Assembly: GCF_014642405.1 (NCBI RefSeq)
Contig: NZ_BMIN01000023.1
Span: 1-60,298 of the forward strand
Direction: 5' to 3'
Length of the DNA: 60,298 bases
Source: Pontibacillus salipaludis
GTDB lineage: Bacteria; Bacillota; Bacilli; Bacillales; BH030062
Both the position numbers and the translations under genes were made by a program. The stretch's first letter is position 1; each line of letters begins with the position of its first letter. The notes below the pieces were generated by a model. The model saw nothing but the letters and a program-made list of their open reading frames with translations. It was not told the DNA's origin and ran no database searches. This document shows positions 7,380 to 20,154 of this stretch, piece by piece.

Positions 7380-7407
7380 ATTATAATACTTTACTATTTA
7401 ATGTCAA
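7380..7407 (-). promoter_or_regulatory. rplM-rpsI promoter (sigma-A)
   Basis: Perfect TTGACA (7402-7407) and TATAAT (7380-7385) with a 16-base spacer on the minus strand, directly after truA. Confidence 0.92.
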
Positions 7408-7435
7408 GGGTATGTTACACCTGGGGACGTTGTTT

Positions 7436-8179
7436 TTACAAATAATCCACATTCCACAGAAACAACCCTTGTGGTGGCGCCGTTTTGCCAGCCTGGTCTC
7501 GATCTTTAGCTGCCAATATTTCTTTTAAGTCTGATACGTCTTTTCTTCCGGAACCAATCTCAAGGAACGTTCCGATTAAAATACGAACCATATTATAAAG
7601 AAAACCGCTCCCGATAAACGTAAATACCAGTTCATCATCTACTACGTCGCAGCGGACAGAATATAGAGTACGCACATAATCACCTTTCATCGTCGTTTTC
7701 TTCGAACAAAAGGACGTAAAGTCATGAGTGCCTTCTACTAAAGCACATGCCTCTTGTATGGCCTCTATATTTAATTTATAAGGATAGTGAAAGGTTACGC
7801 CTCTCCGGAAAACATCGGGGATGTCACGGTTTAAGACACGGTACCGATATTCTTTCTTTTTTGTACTATAGCGTGAATGAAAATCATCAGATACAGGGTA
7901 AGCACGTTGTATGACCACGTCATCCGGCATTAAAGATTGCAGGGCCTTTCTCCAATCCATATTAGGATTATCTAAATCAGAATCGAAATGAAGGACTTGT
8001 CCACGTGCGTGAACACCTGCATCCGTTCGTCCAGAAGGGTGTAAACGTATTTCTTTCCCTTTATGAATTTTCCTCAACGCTTTCTCAATCTCTTCCTGAA
8101 CGGTTCGTCCATTTGGTTGAACTTGAAATCCAGAAAAATGAGTACCATCGTAGCTTACCACACAAGCAATACGAACCAT
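7436..8179 (-). CDS. truA: tRNA pseudouridine(38-40) synthase TruA
   Basis: TruA converts uridines 38, 39 and 40 of tRNA anticodon stems to pseudouridine. The 247-residue protein carries the family signature HPSGRTDAGVHA with catalytic D53, the FHSRYS region, and GSGFLYNMVRILIGT near 190-205. It follows ecfT by 13 bases on the same strand, so it is most likely the last gene of the ecfA1-ecfA2-ecfT-truA unit, as in B. subtilis. Confidence 0.97.
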   Translation of the reverse strand: MVRIACVVSYDGTHFSGFQVQPNGRTVQEEIEKALRKIHKGKEIRLHPSGRTDAGVHARGQVLHFDSDLDNPNMDWRKALQSLMPDDVVIQRAYPVSDDFHSRYSTKKKEYRYRVLNRDIPDVFRRGVTFHYPYKLNIEAIQEACALVEGTHDFTSFCSKKTTMKGDYVRTLYSVRCDVVDDELVFTFIGSGFLYNMVRILIGTFLEIGSGRKDVSDLKEILAAKDRDQAGKTAPPQGLFLWNVDYL

Positions 8180-8192
8180 AGTGTAGACACCT

Positions 8193-8990
8193 CTATGCTC
8201 TAGTTAAAAATACAGCGATTATCACAAAGGTGAACAGAACAAGAACCATATAGTCAATTTTACGTAACGCAAGCTCACGGAGTTTAGTCCGTCCTTCGCC
8301 ACCTTGATAGCCTCTAGCCTCCATAGCCATAGCCAGCTCTTCAGCACGCTTAAACGCACTTACAAAGAGTGGCACCAATAATGGGACAATAGCTTTTAAT
8401 CGTTCTTTAATAGGACCTGTTCTGAAATCAACCCCTCGTGAGGCTTGGGCCTTTGAGATCTTCTCTGTCTCTTGCATAAGCGTAGGGATAAAGCGCAGAG
8501 AGATCGACATCATTAACGCTAGCTCATGTACAGGAAACTTAATCCTTTTTAAAGGATGAAGGATACTCTCAATAGCATCTGTAATCGCAATAGGTGTGGT
8601 TGTCAATGTAAGCAACGATGTAATAAGAATCAATAAAAAGAACCTTAAAGATATAGCCACACCTTGAATAAGGGCTCCTGAATAAACGTCAAAACCTAGT
8701 ACGGAAAAAAGTACATTTCCTTCTTTCGTAACAACGAGGTGAAGAATAAACGTAAATATAATCAAAAACCAAACAGGCTTTAACCCCTTTGCAATAAAAC
8801 GAGGTGGAATCTTCGTAACTCCAACACTTAATAAAGCAAATAACGCGAGAGCCCCATAACTCGCTACAGAGTTAGCAAAAAAGACCACAATGACAAAGAA
8901 GAATATGATTGTAATCTTTGCTCTCGGGTCCATATGGTGTACAGGAGAGTCTCCAGGTACATATTGCCCGATTACCATAGAACTGTTCAT
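8193..8990 (-). CDS. ecfT: energy-coupling factor transporter transmembrane protein EcfT
   Basis: EcfT is the shared membrane subunit of group II ECF vitamin transporters, linking the two ATPases to interchangeable substrate-binding S components. The 265-residue protein has five to six hydrophobic segments and the two coupling motifs, ASRG at 183-186 and ARG at 225-227, that dock into the ATPases. Its ATG overlaps the ecfA2 stop by four bases (ATGA), implying translational coupling. No S component is encoded nearby. Confidence 0.96.
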   Translation of the reverse strand: MNSSMVIGQYVPGDSPVHHMDPRAKITIIFFFVIVVFFANSVASYGALALFALLSVGVTKIPPRFIAKGLKPVWFLIIFTFILHLVVTKEGNVLFSVLGFDVYSGALIQGVAISLRFFLLILITSLLTLTTTPIAITDAIESILHPLKRIKFPVHELALMMSISLRFIPTLMQETEKISKAQASRGVDFRTGPIKERLKAIVPLLVPLFVSAFKRAEELAMAMEARGYQGGEGRTKLRELALRKIDYMVLVLFTFVIIAVFLTRA

Positions 8991-9853
8991 ACAGAGCCCC
9001 CCTTTAACTTATGAGCAGCTTCTGCAGCCAATTCTTCAACGGATTGCTTCTTGTATTCCAAGGATAGTCCAAATCGCTTATTCATCTTAGTAGTTAATTC
9101 AATAATTTCGGGCACATCTAATCCCACTTTATTCAAAGCTTCCTTCTCTTTAAACACTTCTAGTGGTTTCCCCTGCATATACATATGGCCATTGTGCATC
9201 ACAATAACGTAATCAGCATAAGCAAGAGCATCCTCCATACTGTGCGTAACATGAACCGTTGTGAGATTTTTCTCATGATGAAGTTTATAAAACATATCCA
9301 TAATCTCACGTTGTCCTTTAGGGTCTAAGCCAGCGGTAGGTTCATCTAATACTAGTACTCGAGGATTCATAGCAAGCACTCCCGCAATAGCAACACGGCG
9401 CATTTGTCCACCACTCAAATCGAATGGAGAACGCTCTAACATATCTGATGACAACCCTACAGCTTCTATTGTTTCTTGTACTCTTTGTTTGATTTCTTCT
9501 TCTTGTACGCCAAAATTTAGAGGTCCAAATGAGATATCTTTTTCAATTGTTTCTTCGAATAATTGGTGTTCTGGGTATTGAAAAACGACGCCTACTTGTT
9601 TTCTAAGTGCTTTCAGGTTTTTCGGTTTAGACCCAGCTTGCAACATGACGTCACCAATCGTCACACTCCCGTGGGTAGGAGCTAGCAAACCATTCAGGTG
9701 TTGAATGAGTGTAGACTTCCCAGATCCTGTGTGTCCAATCACAGCCACAAAGGAACCAGATGGAATTTGAAAAGAGAGGTTTTCGAGAGCTCGGTGTTCG
9801 AACGGGCTATTCGGTTGATAGATATAACTTACATTGTCGAATGTAATGTCCAT
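8987..9853 (-). CDS. ecfA2: energy-coupling factor ATP-binding protein EcfA2
   Basis: One of two ATPases that drive ECF vitamin uptake. The 288-residue sequence shows Walker [10 protein letters not shown] (40-48), Q-loop [10 protein letters not shown], signature LSGGQ (146-150), Walker B LVLDEPT with catalytic E171 and the switch His in VTHSMED. It overlaps the end of ecfA1 by 25 bases and ecfT by four, a tightly packed operon. Confidence 0.96.
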   Translation of the reverse strand: MDITFDNVSYIYQPNSPFEHRALENLSFQIPSGSFVAVIGHTGSGKSTLIQHLNGLLAPTHGSVTIGDVMLQAGSKPKNLKALRKQVGVVFQYPEHQLFEETIEKDISFGPLNFGVQEEEIKQRVQETIEAVGLSSDMLERSPFDLSGGQMRRVAIAGVLAMNPRVLVLDEPTAGLDPKGQREIMDMFYKLHHEKNLTTVHVTHSMEDALAYADYVIVMHNGHMYMQGKPLEVFKEKEALNKVGLDVPEIIELTTKMNKRFGLSLEYKKQSVEELAAEAAHKLKGGSV

Positions 9854-10668
9854 AATTCATCCATCAATTCTTCATGATTTAAGGGTTGTTTGTTCACATT
9901 AAGGCCAAGCTCTTTTAATTCATGAGCGAACTTTGACACGAGCGGAATATCTAATCCAATGGATTGAAGATCCCCTTTTTGTTCAAACAGCTCTCGAGGA
10001 GTACCCTCAAACCAAACGTTACCTTTATTCATAACAATAACCCGATCAGCAAGCGTTACCTCATTTAAGTCATGTGTGATCGTTACAACTGAAACATCAC
10101 GTTCCTGTCTAACCTGATTCACCGTATGCATAATCTCTTTTCTTCCCTTAGGGTCTAACATGGCTGTGGCTTCGTCCAGAATAATCATAGATGGAGCCAC
10201 GGCCAACACACTCGCAATGGCGACACGTTGTTTCTGACCACCTGAAAGCCTGTGCGGCTCATGATCTTCATACTCTTCCATCCCAACAGCTTTTAAACTA
10301 TGGGCAATTCTTTTTATCATCTCTTCACGAGGGATCCCGTGGTTTTCAAGTCCAAACGCCACATCGTCTTTAACCGTTGTCCCCACAAACTGGTTATCTG
10401 GATTTTGGAATACCATACCGACTTTACGACGGATCTCCCATATATTCTCATCAGAAAGCTTTAAGCCGTCTACGTACACGTGGCCTTCATTTGGGAAAAG
10501 CAATCCGTTCATAAGTTTTGCCATGGTTGATTTACCCGAACCATTATGACCTATGACAGCTACCCATTCATTTTGGTTCACTTGAATAGAGACATCATCC
10601 AACACAACAGGACTGTCTTCTCGATACTGGAAAGAGACGTTTTGAAATTCTAAGAAACTCTGCTCCAT
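9829..10668 (-). CDS. ecfA1: energy-coupling factor ATP-binding protein EcfA1
   Basis: Partner ATPase of EcfA2, 279 residues. Walker [10 protein letters not shown] (40-48), Q-loop [11 protein letters not shown], signature LSGGQ (141-145), and Walker [10 protein letters not shown] with E166; the Ala in place of Pro after the catalytic Glu is typical of EcfA1. It begins the ecf-truA operon, 174 bases after rplQ and beyond the rplQ terminator, so it must have its own promoter, which I could not define convincingly. Confidence 0.96.
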   Translation of the reverse strand: MEQSFLEFQNVSFQYREDSPVVLDDVSIQVNQNEWVAVIGHNGSGKSTMAKLMNGLLFPNEGHVYVDGLKLSDENIWEIRRKVGMVFQNPDNQFVGTTVKDDVAFGLENHGIPREEMIKRIAHSLKAVGMEEYEDHEPHRLSGGQKQRVAIASVLAVAPSMIILDEATAMLDPKGRKEIMHTVNQVRQERDVSVVTITHDLNEVTLADRVIVMNKGNVWFEGTPRELFEQKGDLQSIGLDIPLVSKFAHELKELGLNVNKQPLNHEELMDELWTLHSTM

Positions 10669-10784
10669 CTCTTACCTCCTCTGCTCTACTCTCATATTTC
10701 CCCGGAAATACGACAAATTAACACAACAGTGTTTTTATAAAATGTCGAATTAGGTTGTCGCCGGAATTTGTCTTAAACGTATAA

Positions 10785-10831
10785 AAAAAGGGCTGGGATA
10801 ACCTCTAAAGAGATTCTGTCCTGCCCTTTTT
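10785..10831 (-). terminator. S10-spc-alpha operon terminator
   Basis: Downstream of rplQ the minus strand has AAAAGGGCAGGACA, a long interrupted stem-loop, then TATCCCAGCCCTTTT and further T residues. It ends the ribosomal protein transcript. Confidence 0.8.
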
Positions 10832-10841
10832 CCAAGTGGGA

Positions 10842-11201
10842 TTATACTAATTCGATAATCGCAGTTTTTGCACCGTCACCTTTACGGGCACCAAGTTTCA
10901 TGATGCGAGTGTAACCGCCTTGACGGTCTTCGTAACGTGGACCGATGTCTGTAAATAGCTTCTGAAGTGCAGTTTGACCGCTCTCATCATCAGCTTGTGC
11001 TTTGTATAGGAAAGATTCAGCTTGGCGACGAGCATGAAGATCTCCACGCTTACCAAGTGTAATCATTTTCTCCACAACAGAACGAAGCTCTTTCGCTTTC
11101 GCTTCAGTAGTTTCGATACGTTCATGAATAATTAGGTCAGTTGCTAAGTTGCGTAGCAATGCCATACGTACGTCAGTTGTACGACCTAGTTTTCTAGCCA
11201 T
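10842..11201 (-). CDS. rplQ: 50S ribosomal protein L17
   Basis: L17 lies near the peptide exit of the large subunit. The 119-residue sequence begins [20 protein letters not shown], the family start, and has the expected [15 protein letters not shown] and [18 protein letters not shown] blocks. It is the last gene of the alpha cluster, 44 bases after rpoA, with AGGGGAACTG upstream of the ATG and a terminator immediately after. Confidence 0.98.
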   Translation of the reverse strand: MARKLGRTTDVRMALLRNLATDLIIHERIETTEAKAKELRSVVEKMITLGKRGDLHARRQAESFLYKAQADDESGQTALQKLFTDIGPRYEDRQGGYTRIMKLGARKGDGAKTAIIELV

Positions 11202-11245
11202 GTCAGTTCCCCTCCTTTGCAGAGTTTCTCTCTATCGACGAATGA

Positions 11246-12061
11246 TTAATCGTCTTTACGTAAGCCTAAGCCAAGTTCTTCGAGCTTATGCTTAACTTCC
11301 TCAAGGGATTTACGTCCAAGGTTACGAACTTTCATCATATCCTCTTCCGATTTTTGCGCGAGTTCTTGTACCGTGTTGATACCTGCACGCTTGAGGCAGT
11401 TATAAGAACGCACGGATAAATCCAGTTCTTCGATTGTCATTTCTAGGACTTTTTCTTTCTGGTCTTCTTCTTTCTCAACCATGATTTCAGCGTTTTGCGC
11501 CTCATCAGTGAGTCCAACGAAAATGTTTAAGTGTTCCATATAGATTTTAGCACCTAATGAAACTGCTTCTTCTGGTCGAATGCTTCCGTCAGTCCAAATG
11601 TCCAACGTAAGCTTATCAAAATTTGTCACCTGGCCTACACGAGTGTTTTCCACTTGGTAGGTAACACGTGAAATTGGAGTGAAGATAGAATCAACTGGGA
11701 TGACGCCGATAGGCTGTTCATCAAATTTGTTCGCTTCTGCAGGACGATAGCCGCGTCCTTTTTCTGCAGTAATTTTCATACGCAGATTTGCATTAGATTG
11801 TAACGTAGCAATGTGGATCTCAGGGTTTAAGATCTCCACATCAGAATCATGCGTGATGTCTGCAGCTGTTACTGCTCCTTGCCCTGACACATCAATCTCT
11901 AAAGTTTTAGTCTCTTCAGAGTAAATCTTAAGAGCTAATTGCTTAAGATTTAGGACGATCGTTGTTACGTCTTCGACTACTCCATCAACTGTTGAAAATT
12001 CATGAAGTGCGCCTTCAATCTGGACAGAGGTTACAGCAGAGCCCGGTCCCCGGTTAGACAA
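11246..12061 (-). pseudogene. rpoA: RNA polymerase alpha subunit lacking the first 48 codons
   Basis: From PGSAVTS to LGLGLRKDD the frame aligns end to end with RpoA residues 49-314: the remainder of the N-terminal domain, linker, and C-terminal domain with [13 protein letters not shown]. The first 48 residues, including the LGNSLRR segment for alpha dimerisation and beta contact, are missing. Only six unrelated codons (TTG TCT AAC CGG GGA before CCG) extend the frame, with no ribosome binding site at a useful distance. Upstream lies a palindromic repeat-like sequence. As rpoA is essential, suspect an assembly deletion, or an intact copy elsewhere. Neighbours rpsK and rplQ are normal. Confidence 0.85.
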
Positions 12062-12096
12062 AGTCTAACCGAAATTCCTCAGGTAGGCAGTCCCCG
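12046..12096. repeat. palindromic repeat-like element at the rpoA break
   Basis: Two copies of GTCCCCG (12046-12052 and 12090-12096) bracket a perfect palindrome, CGGTTAGAC-AAA-GTCTAACCG (12051-12071), followed by AAATTCCTCAGGTAGG. The GC-rich, hairpin-bearing sequence is unlike the flanks and resembles REP or IS200/IS605 element ends. It sits exactly where the rpoA sequence stops matching the family. Confidence 0.55.
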
Positions 12097-12121
12097 TTTA
12101 TACATAGTTTATTCGTTCATA

Positions 12122-12153
12122 AGCTAAAATGCTTTTATACTGCTTTTTTAGCT
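12122..12153. repeat. inverted repeat in the rpsK-rpoA gap
   Basis: AGCTAAAA (12122-12129) and TTTTAGCT (12146-12153) are exact inverted copies separated by 16 bases, immediately downstream of the rpoA promoter. The role is unclear. Confidence 0.4.
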
Positions 12154-12182
12154 ATCATAACCCATTATAGACAGGGTGACAA
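12154..12182 (-). promoter_or_regulatory. internal promoter upstream of rpoA
   Basis: TTGTCA (12177-12182) and TATGAT (12154-12159), 17 bases apart on the minus strand, lie 17 bases after the rpsK stop. An internal promoter here would feed rpoA and rplQ, and suggests that the native intergenic region is at least partly intact. Confidence 0.7.
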
Positions 12183-12198
12183 ATTCTATACAGGTAAA

Positions 12199-12588
<390 letters not shown>

Positions 12589-12613
12589 AGGGTTAGCTTA
12601 CCTCCTTTATACC

Positions 12614-12979
12614 TTATTTTTTCTTGTTTGCAACTGTACGACGTGGACCTTTACGCGTACGAGAGTTGTTTTTCGTTTTCTGACCACGAAGTGGAAGGCT
12701 ACGACGGTGACGGATTCCACGGTAGGAACCGATCTCGATCAGGCGCTTCACGTTAAGAGAGTTCTCACGACGAAGATCACCTTCAACAGTGTAGTTCTCA
12801 AGAGCTGTACGAATCTTAGCTAATTCATCTTCTGTTAGGTCACGAACACGAGTATCCTCAGATACGCCTGCATCCGCTAAAACTGATTTAGCAGTTGTGT
12901 GTCCAATGCCGTATACATACGTTAATGAAATGACAATACGTTTGTCACGTGGAATGTCAATACCAGCAATACGTGCCAT
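12614..12979 (-). CDS. rpsM: 30S ribosomal protein S13
   Basis: S13 is in the small-subunit head and forms bridges B1a/B1b to the large subunit. All 121 residues fit: [14 protein letters not shown], the helix-two-turn-helix, [19 protein letters not shown] and the basic tail [13 protein letters not shown]. It lies 24 bases after rpmJ with AAAGGAGGTG upstream of the ATG. Confidence 0.98.
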   Translation of the reverse strand: MARIAGIDIPRDKRIVISLTYVYGIGHTTAKSVLADAGVSEDTRVRDLTEDELAKIRTALENYTVEGDLRRENSLNVKRLIEIGSYRGIRHRRSLPLRGQKTKNNSRTRKGPRRTVANKKK

Positions 12980-13003
12980 TCAGCAGTGCACCTCCTTTAG
13001 TAC

Positions 13004-13132
<129 letters not shown>

Positions 13133-13156
13133 TTAGATCGGAGCATTCCCGCATTA

Positions 13157-13375
13157 TTATTTGTAGCGGTAGGTAATACGTCCTCTACTTAAATCATATG
13201 GAGAAAGTTCAACCGTTACTTTATCTCCTGGAAGAATACGAATGAAATGCATACGAATCTTTCCGGAGACGTGAGCAAGTACGGTATGACCGTTCTCTAA
13301 CTCAACTTTAAACATTGCATTGGGCAATGTGTCAACGATTGTTCCTTCTACTTCAATTACATCTTCTTTCGCCAT
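13157..13375 (-). CDS. infA: translation initiation factor IF-1
   Basis: IF-1 occupies the A site of the 30S subunit during initiation. The 72-residue S1/OB-fold protein reads [20 protein letters not shown] and ends [10 protein letters not shown], identical in plan to other Firmicute IF-1. Its first 23 bases overlap the end of the upstream KOW-protein gene, so translation of the two is probably coupled. Confidence 0.98.
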   Translation of the reverse strand: MAKEDVIEVEGTIVDTLPNAMFKVELENGHTVLAHVSGKIRMHFIRILPGDKVTVELSPYDLSRGRITYRYK

Positions 13376-13688
13376 CGAGTTGATCTCCCTTCTTCAAATC
13401 AGTCACTGCTTCATCTACAAATTTTGATAAGGCAAAACGAAGTTTGCCATTCGTTACGCGACCAGTTTCTAGAAGGCTATTTTCGACCTCAGGAGAAACA
13501 TACTCAGTACATTCAATGTGTTGAATATTCTTCTTCTTCGGCCTGTCGTACTTTCGTTTTTCTCCGTCTGCGAGCATCACAAAACGATCATCAACAAATC
13601 CGATGATAATCATATATTGTTCTACCTCACGTCCTTGCAAAACACGAACAACCTGACCTATTCGTGGACTCGAATCCGCTTCGTTCAA
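13353..13688 (-). CDS. KOW-domain RNA-binding protein (L14e-like, YbzG family)
   Basis: A 111-residue protein in the place of B. subtilis ybzG between map and infA. Residues 9-35 ([33 protein letters not shown]) show a KOW/SH3-like fold as in archaeal and eukaryotic L14e ribosomal proteins, which suggests RNA binding. It probably starts at TTG 13688 with AAGGTGATC seven bases ahead. Function in bacteria is unproven. Stop codon overlaps infA. Confidence 0.82.
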   Translation of the reverse strand: MNEADSSPRIGQVVRVLQGREVEQYMIIIGFVDDRFVMLADGEKRKYDRPKKKNIQHIECTEYVSPEVENSLLETGRVTNGKLRFALSKFVDEAVTDLKKGDQLDGERRCN

Positions 13689-13704
13689 AAACGATCACCT
13701 TCAC

Positions 13705-15128
<1,424 letters not shown>

Positions 15129-15144
15129 TTAGCACCTAATCCTT

Positions 15145-16437
15145 TTATTTAATGAAGCCTTTGTAGTGACGTTTCACTAACTGACTTTCTAATTGTTTCA
15201 TCGTTTCTAGTGCAACACCAACTACGATGAGTAGACTAGTACCACCAATTTGAACACTTTGTGGAAGTCCGGCAAAATTCCCTAGGATAATCGGCAATAC
15301 AGCAATCACAGCTAGGAAAATAGAACCCACAAATGTTAAACGGTAAAGTACACGAGTCAAATAAGTTTCGGTGTTTTTACCAGGACGAATTCCTGGGATA
15401 TATCCACCTTGCTTCTTCAAGTTCTCCGCCATTTGCTCCGGATTAACCTGAACAAATGTGTAGAAATACGTGAAAGCAATAATTAAAGCTACATAGATAA
15501 TCATTCCAGTCCAGTTTTGATAATCAAAGATATACTGGATTGTGGAAGCCACTTCACTATCACCGAAGAACCCTGCGACAGTACGCGGAGCCACGATAAA
15601 TGAAATTGCGAAGATTACTGGGATAACCCCTGCAGCATTTACTTTTATCGGAAGGTGCGTAGAATGACCACCCACTGGAGAACGATTGACTAACCGTTTC
15701 GCATATTGGATAGGAATTTTACGCAACGCTTGTTGAATGAATATAACTCCAACGACAATTCCAACTGTTACAAGTGCAATCAATGCAACAATTACGATAT
15801 TGAGAAATAGTTGATCTCCTGCTCCGGAAATATATTTCTCATAAAGCTGGTTCACTCCACCTGGAATACCAGCAGCAATACCTGCAAAGATTAAGATGGA
15901 AATTCCGTTACCTACGCCATGTGCAGTGATTTGTTCACCTAACCACATTAAAAACGTTGTTCCACTTGTTAGTACGAGTGCAATTACAATGAACTTCATA
16001 GCACCCGGATCTAAGATTAATTGTCCGCCAGTCATCGCATTAAAGCCGACTGACATACCAATTGCTTGGATAAAAGCTAGAACGACCGTTCCATAGCGGG
16101 TAAACTGAGCTAATTTACGACGGCCAACTTCACCTTGCTTCTTCCATTCTGTGAACTTAGGAACAACATCCATTTGCAAAAGCTGCATAATGATGCTGGC
16201 CGTAATGTACGGCATAATTCCCATTGCAAAGATGGAGAACTGTTGAAGGGCTCCGCCCCCAAACGTATTTAAGAAGCCAAAAACATTATTTTCATTCATA
16301 AAGTTAATGGCGTTCTTATCAGTAAATGGAACAGGTATAAATGTTCCAAGTCGGAATACGACTAACATTAAAAGAGTGAAGATGATCTTTTGTCGTATAT
16401 CACTCACGCGCATAAAATTGGAGATTGTCCGGAACAT
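15145..16437 (-). CDS. secY: protein translocase subunit SecY
   Basis: The channel-forming subunit of the Sec translocon. The 430-residue protein has ten predicted membrane helices, the plug region after TM1 (PFTDKNAINF) and the cytosolic loops with FIQQALRKIPIQYAKR and the essential Arg-containing loop NLKKQGGYIPGIRPGKNT. Its start overlaps the rplO stop by one base (TAATG). Confidence 0.98.
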   Translation of the reverse strand: MFRTISNFMRVSDIRQKIIFTLLMLVVFRLGTFIPVPFTDKNAINFMNENNVFGFLNTFGGGALQQFSIFAMGIMPYITASIIMQLLQMDVVPKFTEWKKQGEVGRRKLAQFTRYGTVVLAFIQAIGMSVGFNAMTGGQLILDPGAMKFIVIALVLTSGTTFLMWLGEQITAHGVGNGISILIFAGIAAGIPGGVNQLYEKYISGAGDQLFLNIVIVALIALVTVGIVVGVIFIQQALRKIPIQYAKRLVNRSPVGGHSTHLPIKVNAAGVIPVIFAISFIVAPRTVAGFFGDSEVASTIQYIFDYQNWTGMIIYVALIIAFTYFYTFVQVNPEQMAENLKKQGGYIPGIRPGKNTETYLTRVLYRLTFVGSIFLAVIAVLPIILGNFAGLPQSVQIGGTSLLIVVGVALETMKQLESQLVKRHYKGFIK

Positions 16438-16877
16438 TAAATCACCTCAGTTTGACCGCCCGCTGCTTCGATAGCTTCTTTCGCGGAAGCAGAGAACTTA
16501 TGAGCTTTTACAGTTAGTTTCTTCTCAATGTTACCTTTACCAAGTACCTTGATGCCAGAATTAAGTTTGCTAACCACGCCTGTTTCAAGCAAAAGCTCAG
16601 GAGTGACTTCTGTTCCTTCTTCGAAACGATTCAACGCGTCAAGGTTTACAACTGCAAACTCTTTGCGGTGAATGTTTGTGAAACCACGCTTTGGTAGGCG
16701 TTGGAATAGAGGCATTTGACCTCCCTCGAAACCTGGGCGTACACCGCCACCGGAACGAGCTTTTTGTCCTTTATGACCACGTCCAGAAGTTTTACCGTTA
16801 CCAGTAGCCATACCACGGCCTACACGATTACGTGTTTTACGAGTACCTTCTGTTGACTTCAGTTCATGAAGTTTCAT
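16437..16877 (-). CDS. rplO: 50S ribosomal protein L15
   Basis: L15 is a late-assembly large-subunit protein with a long basic N-terminal extension. The 146 residues show [20 protein letters not shown], the Gly/Arg-rich [20 protein letters not shown] and [18 protein letters not shown]. Spacing to rpmD is 32 bases, with AGGAGGTGC upstream. Confidence 0.98.
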   Translation of the reverse strand: MKLHELKSTEGTRKTRNRVGRGMATGNGKTSGRGHKGQKARSGGGVRPGFEGGQMPLFQRLPKRGFTNIHRKEFAVVNLDALNRFEEGTEVTPELLLETGVVSKLNSGIKVLGKGNIEKKLTVKAHKFSASAKEAIEAAGGQTEVI

Positions 16878-16909
16878 TGTAGCACCTCCTCTTTTACGTT
16901 ATTCGATCG

Positions 16910-17092
16910 TTATACTTCTTTTACCGTCACTAGGTGAGATACTTTGTTCGCCATACCACGTACAGCTGGAGTATCTTCGTGAACTACGGTTTGGCGAATT
17001 TTCTTAAGACCAAGCGCCTTAACAGTAGCACGCTGTGGTTCTGGTCTGCCAATCACACTGCGAGTGAGGGTAATTTCTAATTTTTTAGACAT
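16910..17092 (-). CDS. rpmD: 50S ribosomal protein L30
   Basis: The 60-residue bacterial-type L30 is intact: [18 protein letters not shown], then [21 protein letters not shown]. It follows rpsE by 13 bases with AAGGAGGGAAA upstream, within the spc part of the operon. Confidence 0.97.
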   Translation of the reverse strand: MSKKLEITLTRSVIGRPEPQRATVKALGLKKIRQTVVHEDTPAVRGMANKVSHLVTVKEV

Positions 17093-17105
17093 ACTATTTC
17101 CCTCC

Positions 17106-17995
<890 letters not shown>

Positions 17996-18027
17996 TCAGG
18001 TCACTCCTTTCTCTTCCCTAACGAGAC

Positions 18028-18564
18028 TTATTTAGCAGTTTTACCTTCTTTACGACGAACATGTTCGCCTTCGTAACGAATACCTTTACCTTTGTAAGGC
18101 TCTGGTGGGCGGATTGCGCGGATGTTCGCTGCAACAGCGCCAACTAGTTCTTTATCGATACCTCTAATAGTTAATTTCGCGTTAGATGGTACTTCGATTT
18201 CGATACCTTCACGCTGTTCTACCTCAACTGGGTGAGAGTAACCAGCGTTAATGATGATCTTTTCACCTTGCTTTTGCGCACGGTAACCTACACCTTGGAT
18301 CTCAAGGCTTTTCTCGAAGCCTTTAGAAACACCTTCAACCATGTTTCCGATAAGACTACGGGTAGTACCGTGTAAAGAACGGTGTTCTTTATTATCGCTT
18401 GGGCGAGCAACGGTTAAAATATTGTCTTCAATATTGATCGTCATGTCTGGATGGAAAGTACGAGTTAATTCACCTTTAGGACCCTTAACTGTAATTTCGT
18501 CCCCATTCATGTTGATTTCAACACCCTCAGGGATTTGTAGTTGTTTTAAACCTACGCGGGACAT
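18028..18564 (-). CDS. rplF: 50S ribosomal protein L6
   Basis: L6 lies at the base of the L7/L12 stalk near the sarcin-ricin loop. I place the start at ATG 18564 ([14 protein letters not shown]) because AGGAGGTG stands six bases ahead and overlaps the upstream alternative; this gives 178 residues, the usual length. The C-terminal [26 protein letters not shown] is intact. Confidence 0.98.
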   Translation of the reverse strand: MSRVGLKQLQIPEGVEINMNGDEITVKGPKGELTRTFHPDMTINIEDNILTVARPSDNKEHRSLHGTTRSLIGNMVEGVSKGFEKSLEIQGVGYRAQKQGEKIIINAGYSHPVEVEQREGIEIEVPSNAKLTIRGIDKELVGAVAANIRAIRPPEPYKGKGIRYEGEHVRRKEGKTAK

Positions 18565-18594
18565 ACTGTGCACCTCCTGTCATTCAATTGTTTA

Positions 18595-18993
18595 TTACCA
18601 AACGTAAGCAAGCACTTCGCCGCCAATAGCTTGTTGGCGTGCTTCCTTGTCCGTTAAAACACCATTTGAAGTAGATACGACTGCTACTCCAAGACCGTTT
18701 AATACGCGTGGAAGCTCATCAGCTTTTGCGTACACACGAAGACCAGGTTTACTGATTCGTTTTAAGCCAGTGATAACACGCTCGTTGTTAGCACCGTATT
18801 TAAGGAAAATACGTAAGATTCCTTGTTTATCATCTTCAACCATTTCGTAATCGCGAACGAAGCCTTCACGTTTAAGAATGTCCGCAACTTCTTTTTTAAG
18901 CTTAGAAGCAGGTACTTCAAGCTTTTCGTGACGTACCATGTTCGCATTACGAATGCGAGTTAGCATATCTGCAATTGGATCTGTCATGACCAT
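18595..18993 (-). CDS. rpsH: 30S ribosomal protein S8
   Basis: S8 organises the central domain of 16S rRNA. The 132-residue protein begins [20 protein letters not shown] and ends with [26 protein letters not shown], both family hallmarks. It follows rpsN by 29 bases. In Gram-negative bacteria S8 is the spc repressor; no matching leader structure was sought here. Confidence 0.98.
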   Translation of the reverse strand: MVMTDPIADMLTRIRNANMVRHEKLEVPASKLKKEVADILKREGFVRDYEMVEDDKQGILRIFLKYGANNERVITGLKRISKPGLRVYAKADELPRVLNGLGVAVVSTSNGVLTDKEARQQAIGGEVLAYVW

Positions 18994-19022
18994 TTGTGAT
19001 TACCTCCTTCCCTAATTGGGGA

Positions 19023-19220
<198 letters not shown>

Positions 19221-19239
19221 TTATTAAAGCTTGAGTAGC

Positions 19240-19779
19240 TTATTTCTGGAAAGGCATACCGAATTGAGTTAATAATTCGCTCGCTTCTTCGTCATTGTTA
19301 GCAGTTGTAACAATAACAATGTCCATTCCGCGTACTTTGCTTACTTTATCATAATTGATCTCTGGGAAAATTAATTGCTCTTTAACACCTAGAGTGTAGT
19401 TACCGCGACCGTCAAACGCTTTGTTTGAGATCCCGCGGAAGTCACGTACACGTGGTAAAGAAACAGCGATTAATTTTTGTAGGAATTGATACATACGCTC
19501 ACCACGAAGGGTTACTTTCGCGCCGATCGGCATTCCTTCACGTAGACGGAAACCAGCAATTGATTTCTTCGCTTTTGTGATTAGTGGTTTTTGACCAGAG
19601 ATTAATTCTAACTCTTCAACAGCGTTGTCTAACGCTTTTGCGTTTTGTACTGCGTCACCAACACCCATGTTGATGATGATCTTTTCGACCTTTGGTACTT
19701 CCATCACAGAGTCATATTCGAATTTATTCATCAAGCTTGATACGATCTCATCTTGATATTGTTGTTTAAGTTGATTCAT
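19240..19779 (-). CDS. rplE: 50S ribosomal protein L5
   Basis: L5 binds 5S rRNA and bridges to the small-subunit head. The ATG at 19779 gives [20 protein letters not shown] and 179 residues; a GTG one codon earlier is possible but the inner ATG suits GGAGGG better. [16 protein letters not shown] and [17 protein letters not shown] are intact. Confidence 0.98.
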   Translation of the reverse strand: MNQLKQQYQDEIVSSLMNKFEYDSVMEVPKVEKIIINMGVGDAVQNAKALDNAVEELELISGQKPLITKAKKSIAGFRLREGMPIGAKVTLRGERMYQFLQKLIAVSLPRVRDFRGISNKAFDGRGNYTLGVKEQLIFPEINYDKVSKVRGMDIVIVTTANNDEEASELLTQFGMPFQK

Positions 19780-19804
19780 CACGTAGCCCTCCTTTCATCG
19801 CTAT

Positions 19805-20116
19805 TTATTTATCTAAAGTTTCACCTGATTTTTTAGCGATACGAACTTTCTTTCCATCACGCACTTCATAACCGACGCGTGTAGCATCCCCTGATTTAGG
19901 GTCAACTGGTAAAACGTTCGACACATGAATCGGTGCTTCTTGGCTTAGGATACCGCCCTGAGGGTTGTCTTGTGATGGCTTCGCATGTTTTTTAACAACA
20001 TTTACGCCTTCAACAAGGACACGCTCTTTTTTCGGGTAAGCTTCTAGGATCGTTCCCTGCTTGCCTTTATCCTTACCAGTGATCACCATGACTTTGTCAC
20101 CTTTTTTTACATGCAT
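19805..20116 (-). CDS. rplX: 50S ribosomal protein L24
   Basis: L24 is an assembly initiator of the large subunit. The 103-residue protein opens with the KOW motif [20 protein letters not shown] and has [15 protein letters not shown] in the middle. The C-terminal [14 protein letters not shown] is normal. 38 bases separate it from rplN; AAGGAGGTGC precedes the ATG. Confidence 0.98.
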   Translation of the reverse strand: MHVKKGDKVMVITGKDKGKQGTILEAYPKKERVLVEGVNVVKKHAKPSQDNPQGGILSQEAPIHVSNVLPVDPKSGDATRVGYEVRDGKKVRIAKKSGETLDK

Positions 20117-20154
20117 TGTTGTGGCACCTCCTTACAAGGCAATAGTTCGAGTAT

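Noticed and set aside
12061-12198. Possibility that the rpoA N terminus is present but frameshifted upstream
   Set aside because: Only 137 bases separate the frame from rpsK, and none of the three minus-strand frames shows the expected LERGYGTTLGNSLRR block.
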